The translations under genes and the position numbers were made by a program. Shown piece after piece: positions 21,082-29,354 of a DNA stretch of 64,000 bases (positions are counted from its first letter, which is position 1; each line of letters starts with the position of its first letter). The stretch is from contig NZ_CP033043.1 in NCBI RefSeq assembly GCF_003667825.1, positions 4,534,501-4,598,500 of the forward strand, given 5' to 3'. The DNA is from Metabacillus litoralis (lineage in GTDB: Bacteria > Bacillota > Bacilli > Bacillales > Bacillaceae). The notes under the pieces are model-generated. The model had not been told where the DNA came from, searched no databases, and worked only from the letters and a program-made list of their open reading frames with translations.

Positions 21082-21648
21082 ATGGCAAAAAAGGAGAGTA
21101 CAAAGGAAGTTATCCTTAAAACAGCAACATGCTTATTTCAGCGCCAAGGCTATCATGGAACTGGATTGAATCAAATCATTGAGGAAAGCGGAGCACCAAA
21201 AGGCTCCATCTATTATCACTTTCCAAATGGTAAAGAGGAAATTGCCTTGGAGGCTATTCATCAAATGAAACGGGATATATTGGAACGTGCACAGGAAGAT
21301 TTGAGTGAGGGAGTAACAGCTGTAGAAGCATTTCAATTTTATATAAATAAAATTGCATCTATTTTTGATCATCCAAAAATGATTGAGGGATTATCAATAG
21401 GTCTTATTGCTTCAGAAATAGCTTCAACACACGAAAATTTACGATTAGCTTGTGAAGCTGTTTTTAAGGATTGGCAAGCTTTGTATGTTAATAAGCTTAA
21501 AGCACATGGCATGGAAACAGAGAAAGCAGAAGAATTAGGCTTAACAATAACTGCGTTGATTGAAGGAGCCTGTACACTATCTGCTACTCACAAAAATGGG
21601 GACCCTCTACGTGTAATTGCAAAACAGTTGCCGTTATTGTTGTCATAA
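21082..21648 (+). CDS. lmrA: TetR-family repressor LmrA
   Basis: A 188-residue TetR-family regulator, the same length as B. subtilis LmrA. The N-terminal helix-turn-helix is TGLNQIIEESGAPKGSIYYHF, ending in the classic YYHF. The C-terminal ligand domain (about residues 75-188) includes GLSIGLIASEIAS. It lies 36 bases upstream of an lmrB-type exporter, the arrangement of the B. subtilis lmrAB operon, in which LmrA represses both genes and is released by flavonoids. GAGGTG lies 12 bases before the ATG, a rather long spacing. Function beyond local repression is inference. Confidence 0.85.
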   Translation: MAKKESTKEVILKTATCLFQRQGYHGTGLNQIIEESGAPKGSIYYHFPNGKEEIALEAIHQMKRDILERAQEDLSEGVTAVEAFQFYINKIASIFDHPKMIEGLSIGLIASEIASTHENLRLACEAVFKDWQALYVNKLKAHGMETEKAEELGLTITALIEGACTLSATHKNGDPLRVIAKQLPLLLS

Positions 21649-21684
21649 AGAGAGAAGAAAGAAACCTAGTAGGAGGAAACAAAT

Positions 21685-23139
21685 ATGGAAATGAATGCAC
21701 AAGCAAATGGTAAGGGAGTAACTGATACGAGTGAGTTGAGAGTTGTTCCGATTATCATTTCTTTTGTTGTTGCTGGTTTTATTGGTTTGTTTAGTGAAAC
21801 AGCCTTAAACATGGCATTGAATAATTTGATTACAGGCTTTGGTATTAAAGAAACCACTGCTCAATGGTTAACGACAGGATATTTGCTAACACTTGGGATA
21901 TTAGTTCCGGTATCAGGACTTATTTTACAATGGTTTACGACGAGGCAGTTGTTTATAACATCTCTTATTGCTTCTATAATTGGTACGTTCATTGCGGCAA
22001 TTGCCCCAACCTTTAGTGTTCTTATGATTGCCCGAGTTGTTCAAGCGGTAGGAACAGCATTACTCCTCCCTCTAATGTTTAATACAATTCTATTAATTAT
22101 CCCTCCACATAAACGTGGTAAAGTTATGGGGATTATTGGGCTAGTGATTATGTTTGCTCCTGCAGTAGGACCTACTATTTCAGGATTAATACTTAAGACA
22201 TTATCATGGCATTGGATTTTTTGGATTTCATTACCATTACTCATTGCAGCACTTATTTATGGTATTATTTTTATGCAGGATGTAACGAAGCCAACAAAGC
22301 CTAAAATTGATATTTTATCAATTATCTTATCTACTATTGGATTTGGTGGTATTGTATTTGGTTTTAGTAATGCAGGAGAAGGTGGCGGTTGGGGAAGTCC
22401 AACTGTTATTGTTTCAATGGTTGCTGGAGGGGTTGCCTTAGTCTTATTCACTATTCGACAATTAACCATGCAACAACCTATCTTAAATTTACGAGCGTTT
22501 AAATATCCGATGTTTACAGTTGGCTTACTAATGGTTGTTGTATGTATGATGGCCATTCTTTCTTCTATGATTCTATTGCCACTTTATTTACAAACATCGT
22601 TGGCTCTAAGTACATTTGCAGCTGGTCTTCTATTACTACCTGGTGGAATCATAAATGGTATTTTATCACCTGTAATGGGAGGACTATTTGATCGTTTTGG
22701 GCCCAAATGGCTGACTATAATAGGAATAACGATCGTAACAGGCTCAATGTTTGGTTTTTCAACCATATCAATGGAGACATCTTCAGCCTTTATTATAGGA
22801 CTTCATATTGTCATGATGGTTGGAATTTCTATGGTTATGATGCCTGCGCAAACGAATGGATTAAATCAATTACCACCTGAGCTATATCCAGATGGAACAG
22901 CTATAATGAACACACTACAGCAAGTAGCCGGAGCAATTGGAACAGCTGTTTCAATTTCAATCCTATCAGCTGGTACAAGTAACTTTATGGAAACAGTAGA
23001 AGACAAACAAAATCCATTAAACCAAGTGCTTGCCTTCACTGAAGGTATCCAAGACGCATTTGTATTTGCGATTATCCTATCAGTTGTTGGTTTGGTTATT
23101 TCGTTGTTTATTAAGCGAGTGAATGTAGAGCAGGTATAG
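21685..23139 (+). CDS. lmrB: DHA2-family MFS drug exporter LmrB
   Basis: A 484-residue, 14-helix major facilitator of the EmrB/QacA (DHA2) family. The antiporter motif C region is visible in GLVIMFAPAVGPTISGLIL, and RVVQAVGTALLLPLMFN matches the motif before it. In B. subtilis LmrB confers resistance to lincomycin and puromycin by proton-driven export. AGGAGG lies 8 bases before the ATG. It is the second gene of the lmrA operon, so it should be induced when LmrA lets go. The 3' end runs into a short palindromic repeat and then a terminator. The actual substrate here is not known. Confidence 0.87.
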   Translation: MEMNAQANGKGVTDTSELRVVPIIISFVVAGFIGLFSETALNMALNNLITGFGIKETTAQWLTTGYLLTLGILVPVSGLILQWFTTRQLFITSLIASIIGTFIAAIAPTFSVLMIARVVQAVGTALLLPLMFNTILLIIPPHKRGKVMGIIGLVIMFAPAVGPTISGLILKTLSWHWIFWISLPLLIAALIYGIIFMQDVTKPTKPKIDILSIILSTIGFGGIVFGFSNAGEGGGWGSPTVIVSMVAGGVALVLFTIRQLTMQQPILNLRAFKYPMFTVGLLMVVVCMMAILSSMILLPLYLQTSLALSTFAAGLLLLPGGIINGILSPVMGGLFDRFGPKWLTIIGITIVTGSMFGFSTISMETSSAFIIGLHIVMMVGISMVMMPAQTNGLNQLPPELYPDGTAIMNTLQQVAGAIGTAVSISILSAGTSNFMETVEDKQNPLNQVLAFTEGIQDAFVFAIILSVVGLVISLFIKRVNVEQV

Positions 23140-23160
23140 TGGTGCCTGTCACCACCCGAA
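23139..23160 (+). repeat. Dispersed repeat copy GTGGTGCCTGTCACCACCCG
   Basis: GTGGTG and CACCAC (six-base arms) flank CCTGT, followed by CCGAA. It starts at the last base of the lmrB stop codon. A near-identical copy lies at 24715, on the other side of the methyltransferase gene. Confidence 0.7.
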
Positions 23161-23166
23161 TTTTCT

Positions 23167-23184
23167 TGTTTCACATGTGAAACA
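23167..23184. promoter_or_regulatory. 18-base perfect palindrome resembling parS with a 2-base insert
   Basis: TGTTTCACATGTGAAACA is a perfect palindrome. The ParB site parS is TGTTTCACGTGAAACA; this sequence is the same two halves separated by an extra AT. Whether any protein binds it is unknown; the changed spacing should weaken ParB binding. Confidence 0.45.
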
Positions 23185-23191
23185 GTATATC

Positions 23192-23225
23192 AAACTGCTA
23201 CTCAGAATTTGGGTAGCAGTTTTCG
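23192..23225 (+). terminator. Terminator of the lmrAB operon
   Basis: AAACTGCTAC (23192-23201) pairs with GTAGCAGTTT (23213-23222). The T-run is short. Confidence 0.7.
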
Positions 23226-23276
23226 AGTTGAATAGGGTTAAGAGAAAACTAGAGTAATAAATAAAGGGAGGAAATT

Positions 23277-24665
23277 TTGACCTTGACTAAAGCAGAAACA
23301 ATGATTGCTGAAATACATCATTTAGATGACAGGGGTTCAGGACAAGCCGTTATTTGGCGGGAAAACGAACTTGGTAATCCGAAGAAGTTAAAACTAACCA
23401 TTCCACAAACACTTCCAGGGGAGAAGGTACGTGTAACAGTTGATCAACCAGAAAGAAGAAGAAGAAAGGTTCTACCTGAGGAGATCCTAGAAGCTCATTC
23501 TGATAGAATGGCACCACCATGTCCTCATTTTGATAAATGTGGTGGATGTGTGTGGCAGCATTGGCAATACACAGCCCAATTAAAACAAAAAACTGAGCAT
23601 GTAAAACATGCAATCGAGGAACAAGGATTTAATCCTGAGCTAGTTAAAGAAACAATTGGCATGGATCAGCCTTGGCACTATCGCAATAAAATGGAGTTTA
23701 CATTTGCTCCTGATGGATCTCTTGGGTTGCATGAGCAAGGGAATTTCCGTAAAGTAATCTCGCTTGAATCTTGCTTAATTGCAAGTAAAGAAATGGTCGA
23801 GGCTGCTATGGAGGTAGCAGTTTGGGTAAAAGATCATCAACTTACTGGATACAATAAAGATACCCACGAAGGATTGCTTCGTCATTTAATGGTTCGACAA
23901 TCTTTTGCAACGGGAGAAATGATGCTGGGGCTTTTTGCAACAGAAGGACCAAATGATACACTTCATAAGGCTGTGGAAGATTTGGTTTCTAGAATTGAGT
24001 CAAAGCATCCACAGGTAAAAAGCTTGTTATGGCTTGAAAATACACAATGGGCAGATCGTACACAGTCTGAAAAAAGTCATACTTTAGCAGGACGAGATTT
24101 CATTTATGATGAAATGGATGGCTACCGTTTCCGTCTGTGGTTTGATACATTCTTTCAAACAAATCCAACTCAAGCTCAAAAGCTAGTTGATTTAGCCATC
24201 GAAATGGGCCAACCAAAAAAATCAGAAAGCATGATTGATCTTTTCTGTGGTGTTGGGACATTCTCTCTCCCATTTGCAAATAGAGTTGGAAAGCTTGCGG
24301 GTATTGAAATTGTAGAAAGTTCTATTGAATCAGCTAAAAGAAATGCAAGTGACAATGGAATATCTAATACGTATTTCTTAGCTAAGGATGCCAGAAAAGG
24401 AATTGATCAAGTACTAGAAACGTTTGGCAGCCCTGAGCTTCTCCTTTTAGATCCTCCTCGATCAGGTGCTGGTGGAAAAGTAATGAGAAGAATTGGGCGT
24501 TCCAAACCAGAACGAATTGTGTATGTATCTTGTAACCCTGATACATTTGCAACTGATATAAAAGAACTTGAACAATTTGACTATGAGTTGAAAATAGTAC
24601 AACCTGTTGACCTATTTCCTCATACAGTTCATGTTGAATGTGTAGCATTATTAGAGCTAAAATAA
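23277..24665 (+). CDS. rlmD: 23S rRNA (uracil-5-)-methyltransferase, RlmCD/RlmD type
   Basis: A 462-residue SAM-dependent enzyme of the RumA/TrmA family. An N-terminal TRAM domain (about residues 1-65) precedes an iron-sulphur cluster site with the Cys pattern CPHFDKCGGCVWQH (about 82-95; the fourth Cys is in LESCLIA). The methyltransferase core has DLFCGVGTFSLPFA (SAM binding) and the catalytic Cys in VYVSCNPDTFATD. In B. subtilis the TRAM-containing YefA (RlmCD) makes m5U747 and m5U1939. I use the TTG at 23277, 5 bases after GGGAGG; a second TTG two codons on is the alternative. It is monocistronic, between lmrB and padR. Confidence 0.9.
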   Translation: MTLTKAETMIAEIHHLDDRGSGQAVIWRENELGNPKKLKLTIPQTLPGEKVRVTVDQPERRRRKVLPEEILEAHSDRMAPPCPHFDKCGGCVWQHWQYTAQLKQKTEHVKHAIEEQGFNPELVKETIGMDQPWHYRNKMEFTFAPDGSLGLHEQGNFRKVISLESCLIASKEMVEAAMEVAVWVKDHQLTGYNKDTHEGLLRHLMVRQSFATGEMMLGLFATEGPNDTLHKAVEDLVSRIESKHPQVKSLLWLENTQWADRTQSEKSHTLAGRDFIYDEMDGYRFRLWFDTFFQTNPTQAQKLVDLAIEMGQPKKSESMIDLFCGVGTFSLPFANRVGKLAGIEIVESSIESAKRNASDNGISNTYFLAKDARKGIDQVLETFGSPELLLLDPPRSGAGGKVMRRIGRSKPERIVYVSCNPDTFATDIKELEQFDYELKIVQPVDLFPHTVHVECVALLELK

Positions 24666-24680
24666 ACTATTTTTTATTCG

Positions 24681-24714
24681 AGGTGGATAACCATTGTGGT
24701 TGTCTGCCTTTTTT
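24681..24714 (+). terminator. Terminator after the rRNA methyltransferase gene
   Basis: AGGTGGATAACCA pairs with TGGTTGTCTGCCT over 13 positions, with several G-U pairs, followed by six T residues. Confidence 0.8.
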
Positions 24715-24736
24715 GTGGTGCCTGTCACTACCCGAA
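24715..24736 (+). repeat. Second copy of the GTGGTGCCTGTCAC repeat
   Basis: GTGGTGCCTGTCACTACCCG matches the copy at 23139 except for one base. It begins straight after a terminator, as the first begins straight after a stop codon. Confidence 0.7.
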
Positions 24737-24785
24737 ATTTGTAGAATCATGTCGCCAACCTAAAAAATATTATCCAGTACCTTGC

Positions 24786-24850
24786 AATGTTTACTAGGGT
24801 GGTATATTATGTTAATTGTGGTTATTAATTAATGTTTACTACCTTATAAT
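24786..24850 (+). promoter_or_regulatory. padR operon control region with direct repeats
   Basis: AATGTTTACTA occurs at 24786-24796 and again at 24831-24841, 45 bases apart. The second copy runs into TATAAT (24845-24850), a likely -10 element. ATCCAGTAC upstream (about 24774) and GTACTGGGT (about 24856) form an outer inverted pair. PadR regulators bind such dyads around their own promoters, so autorepression is plausible. Confidence 0.4.
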
Positions 24851-24886
24851 GTTCAGTACTGGGTTATCCTGTTTAGGAGGAATATA

Positions 24887-25216
24887 ATGAATGTCCAATT
24901 TAAAAAGGGAGCATTGGAGCTATGTGTATTAATTCTAATTTGTAGAAAGGATCAATACGGTTATGAATTGGCTCAAAATATATCGAGTAAAATTCAAGTG
25001 GCAGAAGGAACACTATACCCACTATTAAGAAGATTAACAAAAGAAGAATATGTGACAACTTATCTAGCTGAATCATCAGAGGGACCTCCAAGAAAATACT
25101 ATTCACTAACTGATAAAGGTAAGGGGTATATGAATATTCTTATTGAAGAATGGACTCAATTTTCAAATGCTGTGAATGAATTTATTTTGGAGGGTACCGA
25201 AAGTGAAGAAAAATAA
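24887..25216 (+). CDS. PadR-family transcriptional regulator
   Basis: A 109-residue PadR regulator with the winged helix DQYGYELAQNISSKIQVAEGTLYPLLRRLTKEEYV (about residues 23-57), the family core, and a short C-terminal dimerisation helix. AGGAGG lies 6 bases before the ATG. It heads a three-gene operon with an HAAS-domain protein and a DUF4097 protein, a grouping common in Bacillaceae and in which PadR usually represses its own operon. The inducing signal is unknown but is likely linked to the cell envelope. Confidence 0.92.
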   Translation: MNVQFKKGALELCVLILICRKDQYGYELAQNISSKIQVAEGTLYPLLRRLTKEEYVTTYLAESSEGPPRKYYSLTDKGKGYMNILIEEWTQFSNAVNEFILEGTESEEK

Positions 25217-25769
25217 CTTTATGGGAAAATTAGAGGAGCTTTTATCAAGTGTTCCAGAGGTAGACAGAAAAGAGATGCTTTATGATTATGAAGAGCATTT
25301 TACTGTTGGCTTGGAAGATGGGAGAACAGAAGCTGAAATCGTCAATGAATTAGGTGACCCACATTCTATTGCAAGGGATTTGCTTTCAGAATACAAGTTA
25401 ACAAGGGTGGATCATCAAAAGCAAGGAAGTAACACAGTTAATATCATGTTAGCGGCTATTATGATGGGTTTTTTAAACCTAGTTTTTGTTCTAGGTCCTG
25501 CATTAGGGATTTTTGGCGTTTACATTGGATTAGTTGCGGCATCATTTATACTTATTATCTCACCTTTAGCAATAATTGGTTCAGTTATCTTTAACGGCCT
25601 TGAAGATCTCGCAATTGTTTTCTTTCTATCTTTGATTACATGTGGATTAGGTATTTTACTAGGAATCGGGATGTTAAAAACGGGGAAATTCCTATCCAAA
25701 ACATTTCTTAAGTATATGAACTTTAATAAAAAAGTAATTTACGGGGGGAAAGGGGTAAAAGCGGCATGA
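25203..25769 (+). CDS. HAAS-domain (DUF1700-type) membrane protein
   Basis: About 188 residues. The N-terminal HAAS signalling domain is clear in FMGKLEELLSSVPEVDRKEM and GDPHSIARDLLSEYKL, followed by four or five membrane helices (about residues 75-165). Such proteins sit beside PadR regulators and are thought to pass signals between membrane and regulator, but no biochemical role is firmly known. I choose the GTG at 25203, with GGAGG 9 bases upstream, which overlaps padR by 14 bases; an ATG at 25221 and a longer frame from 25176 are alternatives. It overlaps the next gene by four bases (ATGA). Confidence 0.8.
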   Translation: MKKNNFMGKLEELLSSVPEVDRKEMLYDYEEHFTVGLEDGRTEAEIVNELGDPHSIARDLLSEYKLTRVDHQKQGSNTVNIMLAAIMMGFLNLVFVLGPALGIFGVYIGLVAASFILIISPLAIIGSVIFNGLEDLAIVFFLSLITCGLGILLGIGMLKTGKFLSKTFLKYMNFNKKVIYGGKGVKAA

Positions 25770-26659
25770 AAAAAGCGGTTTTGTTTGCATTTTTCTTAAT
25801 TGTTGTTGGTATTGCAGGTTCTGTTGTTACAGCAGCTACAACGGACGTGTTTTCACTTGAAATGAAAGATATCCTACAAGAGGAAGAGGTAAATGGGGAT
25901 GAAATTCAGCATATAGAGGTTGGTACATCTTCAACTAATATAAAAATGGTTCCTTCAAAGGGAGATTCTATAAAAGTAAAATTAACTGGGAAAGTTAGTG
26001 AGAAACTGAAAGATAAATATAAGCTGGTTGTTACTGAAGAAGGTGATACAGTAAATATTGATGTAGAAAATCAAGATTTATACTTCTATGTTGGGTTTTC
26101 CTTTATCGAACTGAATTTAGAGATTGAAGTACCGGAGAAGGAGTATCAGTCCTTGGTTGTTGAAAGCTCTTCGGGAGATATAGACATCTCTCAGCTTAAA
26201 GTAGAAGAGTTTAGAACAGAAGCTAGTTCTGGAGATATTACGATTGATCAAATATCAGTTAGCACAAATAATAAGATGGAAGCTAGTAGTGGAACAATAC
26301 ATGTGAAGAATTCATCAGCGAGTGTTTTTGATTTAGGAGCTAGTAGTGGAGACATTATTCTCCAGAACGTTGATGGTCATGTTGAAGCGGAAACATCTTC
26401 AGGTAGTATTGAGCTGAATAACAAACAGGTTACGGGGAATATAAATGCACTGGCATCAAGTGGTGATGTGATTGTCCAGTTTGATGAATCTCCTAAGTCG
26501 CTTGCTGTTGACTTTAGAGGAAGCTCAGGAGAAGGCGTCATTGAGCTGGAAGGTTTCAGCTATGAAGACAAATCAGAGAATATCATCAATGGAAAGATTG
26601 GTAGTGGAGAGTATGAGCTTAAGGTAAGAACATCATCAGGTGATTTTCAATTAAAATAA
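25766..26659 (+). CDS. DUF4097 beta-repeat protein, exported or membrane anchored
   Basis: A 297-residue protein with an N-terminal membrane segment or signal peptide (MKKAVLFAFFLIVVGIAGS). From about residue 125 it carries a regular series of short beta repeats built on the word SSGD or SSGS: SSSGDIDI, ASSGDITI, ASSGTIHV, ASSGDIIL, TSSGSIEL, ASSGDVIV and TSSGDFQL. These would stack as a right-handed beta solenoid outside the membrane, as in YvlB-like proteins. It is the last gene of the padR operon, overlapping the HAAS gene by four bases. Molecular function is unknown; a link to envelope stress is inferred from the operon type. Confidence 0.82.
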   Translation: MKKAVLFAFFLIVVGIAGSVVTAATTDVFSLEMKDILQEEEVNGDEIQHIEVGTSSTNIKMVPSKGDSIKVKLTGKVSEKLKDKYKLVVTEEGDTVNIDVENQDLYFYVGFSFIELNLEIEVPEKEYQSLVVESSSGDIDISQLKVEEFRTEASSGDITIDQISVSTNNKMEASSGTIHVKNSSASVFDLGASSGDIILQNVDGHVEAETSSGSIELNNKQVTGNINALASSGDVIVQFDESPKSLAVDFRGSSGEGVIELEGFSYEDKSENIINGKIGSGEYELKVRTSSGDFQLK

Positions 26660-26670
26660 GATTTCTCACA

Positions 26671-26700
26671 AAAAGGGTGCTACTATGTGGCATCCTTTTC
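26671..26700 (+). terminator. Terminator of the padR operon
   Basis: AAAAGGGTGC (26671-26680) pairs with GCATCCTTTT (26690-26699), with one G-U pair. Confidence 0.75.
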
Positions 26701-26842
26701 TGGTCTTTTATCTCTTAAAATAGGCTATTATTTAGTTCACAATCCTACTGGACTTTCATACTTTAAATTAGTTATTACCCTAGGGATTAAAAAAATAAGC
26801 AAAGAACAGCGCTGTTGCTTTTAAGCTTTGGAGGCCTATAAA

Positions 26843-27850
26843 ATGAGTAAAACGTATGCTTCATCGAGTTATTGTCCGTTACTTAGTTTATTAGAAACAG
26901 AAGAGGCAATAAGTAAGCTTAAGGATTTTTTTATTATGAACCTTTCTCAATCGTTAAATATCATGAAAGTTTCTGCTCCTATCGTGGTTAAAGCGGGGAA
27001 TGGAATAAATGATAATTTAAATGGAATTGAACGTGTTGTTTCCTTTGATGCCTTAGACTCTGACTGCAGCATTGAGGTTGTGCAATCATTAGCTAAGTGG
27101 AAGAGGATGGCTGTCGATCGCTATGATTTTCAGCTAGGTGAAGGTTTATATACGGATATGAATGCAATTAGAAGAGATGAAGCTTTAGATCATACTCATT
27201 CTCTATACGTTGATCAGTGGGACTGGGAAAAAGTGATTTCTGAAGAACAAAGGAATGAACAAAAGTTAAGGGAAGAAGTTCAAAAAATTTATCAGTCTAT
27301 TAAGCAAACAGAACATTATATATCCAGCTTATATCCACAACTTACTCCAACTTTACCTAACAATATTGTGTTCATTACAGCTCAAGAGCTTGAACATCTA
27401 TATCCTCAAATCTCTCCGAAAGAAAGGGAGGATGAGGTTGCTAGAAAATATGGAGCTGTATTTATTATGGGTATCGGGGGAGAGATGCTGTCAGGAGAAA
27501 AGCATGATGGAAGATCACCAGATTATGATGATTGGACCTTAAATGGAGACATTATTCTTTGGAATCCTGTATTAGAAAGAGCGTTTGAAGTATCTTCAAT
27601 GGGGATTAGGGTTGACCGGGATGCTCTTATAAATCAATTAAAAGCATCTAACTATGAAGATCGCAAATCACTAGACTATCATAAAGCCATCCTGAATGGA
27701 AAACTTCCTTCTACAATTGGAGGAGGAATTGGGCAATCAAGATTATGTATGTTCTTATTAAAAAAAGTTCATATTGGTGAGGTGCAAGCTTCCGTTTGGA
27801 GTGAGAAAATAATAAAAGAGTGTGAGGATCATAATATTCCATTACTATGA
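26843..27850 (+). CDS. asnA: Aspartate-ammonia ligase (asparagine synthetase A)
   Basis: A 335-residue ammonia-dependent asparagine synthetase, related to class II aminoacyl-tRNA synthetases. It makes asparagine from aspartate, ATP and ammonia. Characteristic blocks match E. coli AsnA: SLAKWKRMAVDRYDF, GEGLYTDMNAIRRDE, YVDQWDWEKV, SPDYDDWTLNGDI and TIGGGIGQSRLCMFLL. The start is the ATG at 26843, 8 bases after GGAGG; the longer frame from a TTG at 26828 runs through that site. No T-box leader is present in the 180 bases upstream, although a 12-base palindrome lies close to the start. B. subtilis lacks asnA, so this is a lineage difference worth noting. Confidence 0.96.
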   Translation: MSKTYASSSYCPLLSLLETEEAISKLKDFFIMNLSQSLNIMKVSAPIVVKAGNGINDNLNGIERVVSFDALDSDCSIEVVQSLAKWKRMAVDRYDFQLGEGLYTDMNAIRRDEALDHTHSLYVDQWDWEKVISEEQRNEQKLREEVQKIYQSIKQTEHYISSLYPQLTPTLPNNIVFITAQELEHLYPQISPKEREDEVARKYGAVFIMGIGGEMLSGEKHDGRSPDYDDWTLNGDIILWNPVLERAFEVSSMGIRVDRDALINQLKASNYEDRKSLDYHKAILNGKLPSTIGGGIGQSRLCMFLLKKVHIGEVQASVWSEKIIKECEDHNIPLL

Positions 27851-27860
27851 ATTTAATGAG

Positions 27861-27884
27861 CGTACCTTAGCAGGTGCGTTTTTT
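27861..27884 (+). terminator. Terminator after asnA
   Basis: CGTACCT (27861-27867) pairs with AGGTGCG (27872-27878), with one G-U pair, then six T residues. Confidence 0.7.
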
Positions 27885-28019
27885 ATTATTAACTTTTTAA
27901 TGAGCAAGGGATATAATGTAGTATTGACCGTCTTTATAAATCTTGACGATCAAATCAAGTGTTAGTTAACATCTTTAAGGAAATACTTAATGAGGTCAAA
28001 TAATTAAAAAGGTGTTTTT

Positions 28020-29237
28020 ATGAAGGAACTTAAATTTAAAATAAATAAAACTTTATACTATATTTTAATCATGATAATTATTCTTGTTATGGTAACAGGT
28101 GTGATGGTTGGAAATACTCATCTTGATACTTTAAACTTAGGGATATTTTTACATATAATTCTTGTTATCATACTATCAGTTTGTTTACTACTTTATCCAA
28201 AGTTTGAAACACATTATTTCAGAATGATGATCATGCTAACAGCGTCTGCCTATTTCTATGGTCTGTTTTTCTTATATCCGGAAACCTGGTCAACCTTTGT
28301 GTTTATCTGTTTAATTCCAGCAATCTCAATTTTGTATTTTGATCCAAGACTTTTTTATTTCTCACTTTTTTTAAATATAGTGCTAACTTCAGCAACATTT
28401 GCTTATATCGTTTTTATTGATCAAGGAGAATTTTATCCTCATATAAAACTTGATATAGTAGGAAATGTGATCAATTTTGCCGGTATACAAGCATTTCTCT
28501 CTTTACTTTTTTTCATTTCTTATTTCAGAATCAAGCAATTAAAAGGCTATTACGAACAAGTACAGCAGTCCGAAAGATTAAAGACGACAGGTCAACTTGC
28601 AGCGGCGGTAGCCCATGAAATTAGAAACCCTTTGACCGTAGTAAAGGGATTTCTACAGTTATATAAAAAAGAGGAATCATTCGATGAACAGGTAAAAAGA
28701 AATTTTGCCTTGATGATTGATGAATTGGATGCAGCTGAGCATGTTATTTCTCACTTTTTAACGATTGCTAAACCGGACAAAGAGGTAAAACTAGAGAAGA
28801 TTGATGTGAAAGATGCTTTACAAAGTGTGGCTGATTTATTAAATTCTTATGGTCTTTTGAATGATAACAAAATTGATTTACATGTAGAAGAGAACTGTAC
28901 TATCGCTATTAACTTAATAGAATTTAAGCAGTTAACAATCAATTTAGTAAAAAACGCAATAGAAGCTTCTAGCCACGGTTCTGGGATTACTGTCATAGGG
29001 GAAAAGGTGAAGAATTCAGTTGAAATAAGAATTGTAGATGGTGGATTAGGTATGTCTGAGTCAGAAATTAAGGATCTCGGCACACCTTTTTATTCACTAA
29101 AAACGAAGGGTACAGGATTAGGGTTGATGATTTGTTTTAATATTGTTGAAAAGTATAATGGAACGATTGAGTTTAATAGTGTTAAGGGCAACGGAACAAC
29201 TGTTATCATTCGTTTTCCTTTCGTTCGTATAAAATAA
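28020..29237 (+). CDS. KinB-like membrane sensor histidine kinase (orphan)
   Basis: A 405-residue kinase. Five or six membrane helices fill residues about 10-170, with almost no extracellular loop, as in KinB of B. subtilis. The phosphoacceptor His199 lies in AAAVAHEIRNPLTVVKGFLQL, the HisKA block typical of sporulation kinases. The ATPase domain has NLVKNAIEAS (N box), VDGGLGMSE (G1) and KGTGLGLMICFNIV (G2). No response regulator is adjacent, as expected for kinases that feed the Spo0F phosphorelay. AAGGTG precedes the ATG. The signal is unknown, and control of a non-sporulation regulator is possible. Confidence 0.88.
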   Translation: MKELKFKINKTLYYILIMIIILVMVTGVMVGNTHLDTLNLGIFLHIILVIILSVCLLLYPKFETHYFRMMIMLTASAYFYGLFFLYPETWSTFVFICLIPAISILYFDPRLFYFSLFLNIVLTSATFAYIVFIDQGEFYPHIKLDIVGNVINFAGIQAFLSLLFFISYFRIKQLKGYYEQVQQSERLKTTGQLAAAVAHEIRNPLTVVKGFLQLYKKEESFDEQVKRNFALMIDELDAAEHVISHFLTIAKPDKEVKLEKIDVKDALQSVADLLNSYGLLNDNKIDLHVEENCTIAINLIEFKQLTINLVKNAIEASSHGSGITVIGEKVKNSVEIRIVDGGLGMSESEIKDLGTPFYSLKTKGTGLGLMICFNIVEKYNGTIEFNSVKGNGTTVIIRFPFVRIK

Positions 29238-29354
29238 AAGGGAGGGTGAAGACAAAATCCACTCCTTTTTATCATAACTATATAGAAGTCCGTAATCTTA
29301 GTCGAAGTAAAATGAGTATTTATACAATTTTGTAATAAATAGGAGTTGAAATAA

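Noticed and set aside
26660..26842. T-box leader for asnA
   Set aside because: The AGGGTGGNACCGCG signature is absent and the leader is too short.
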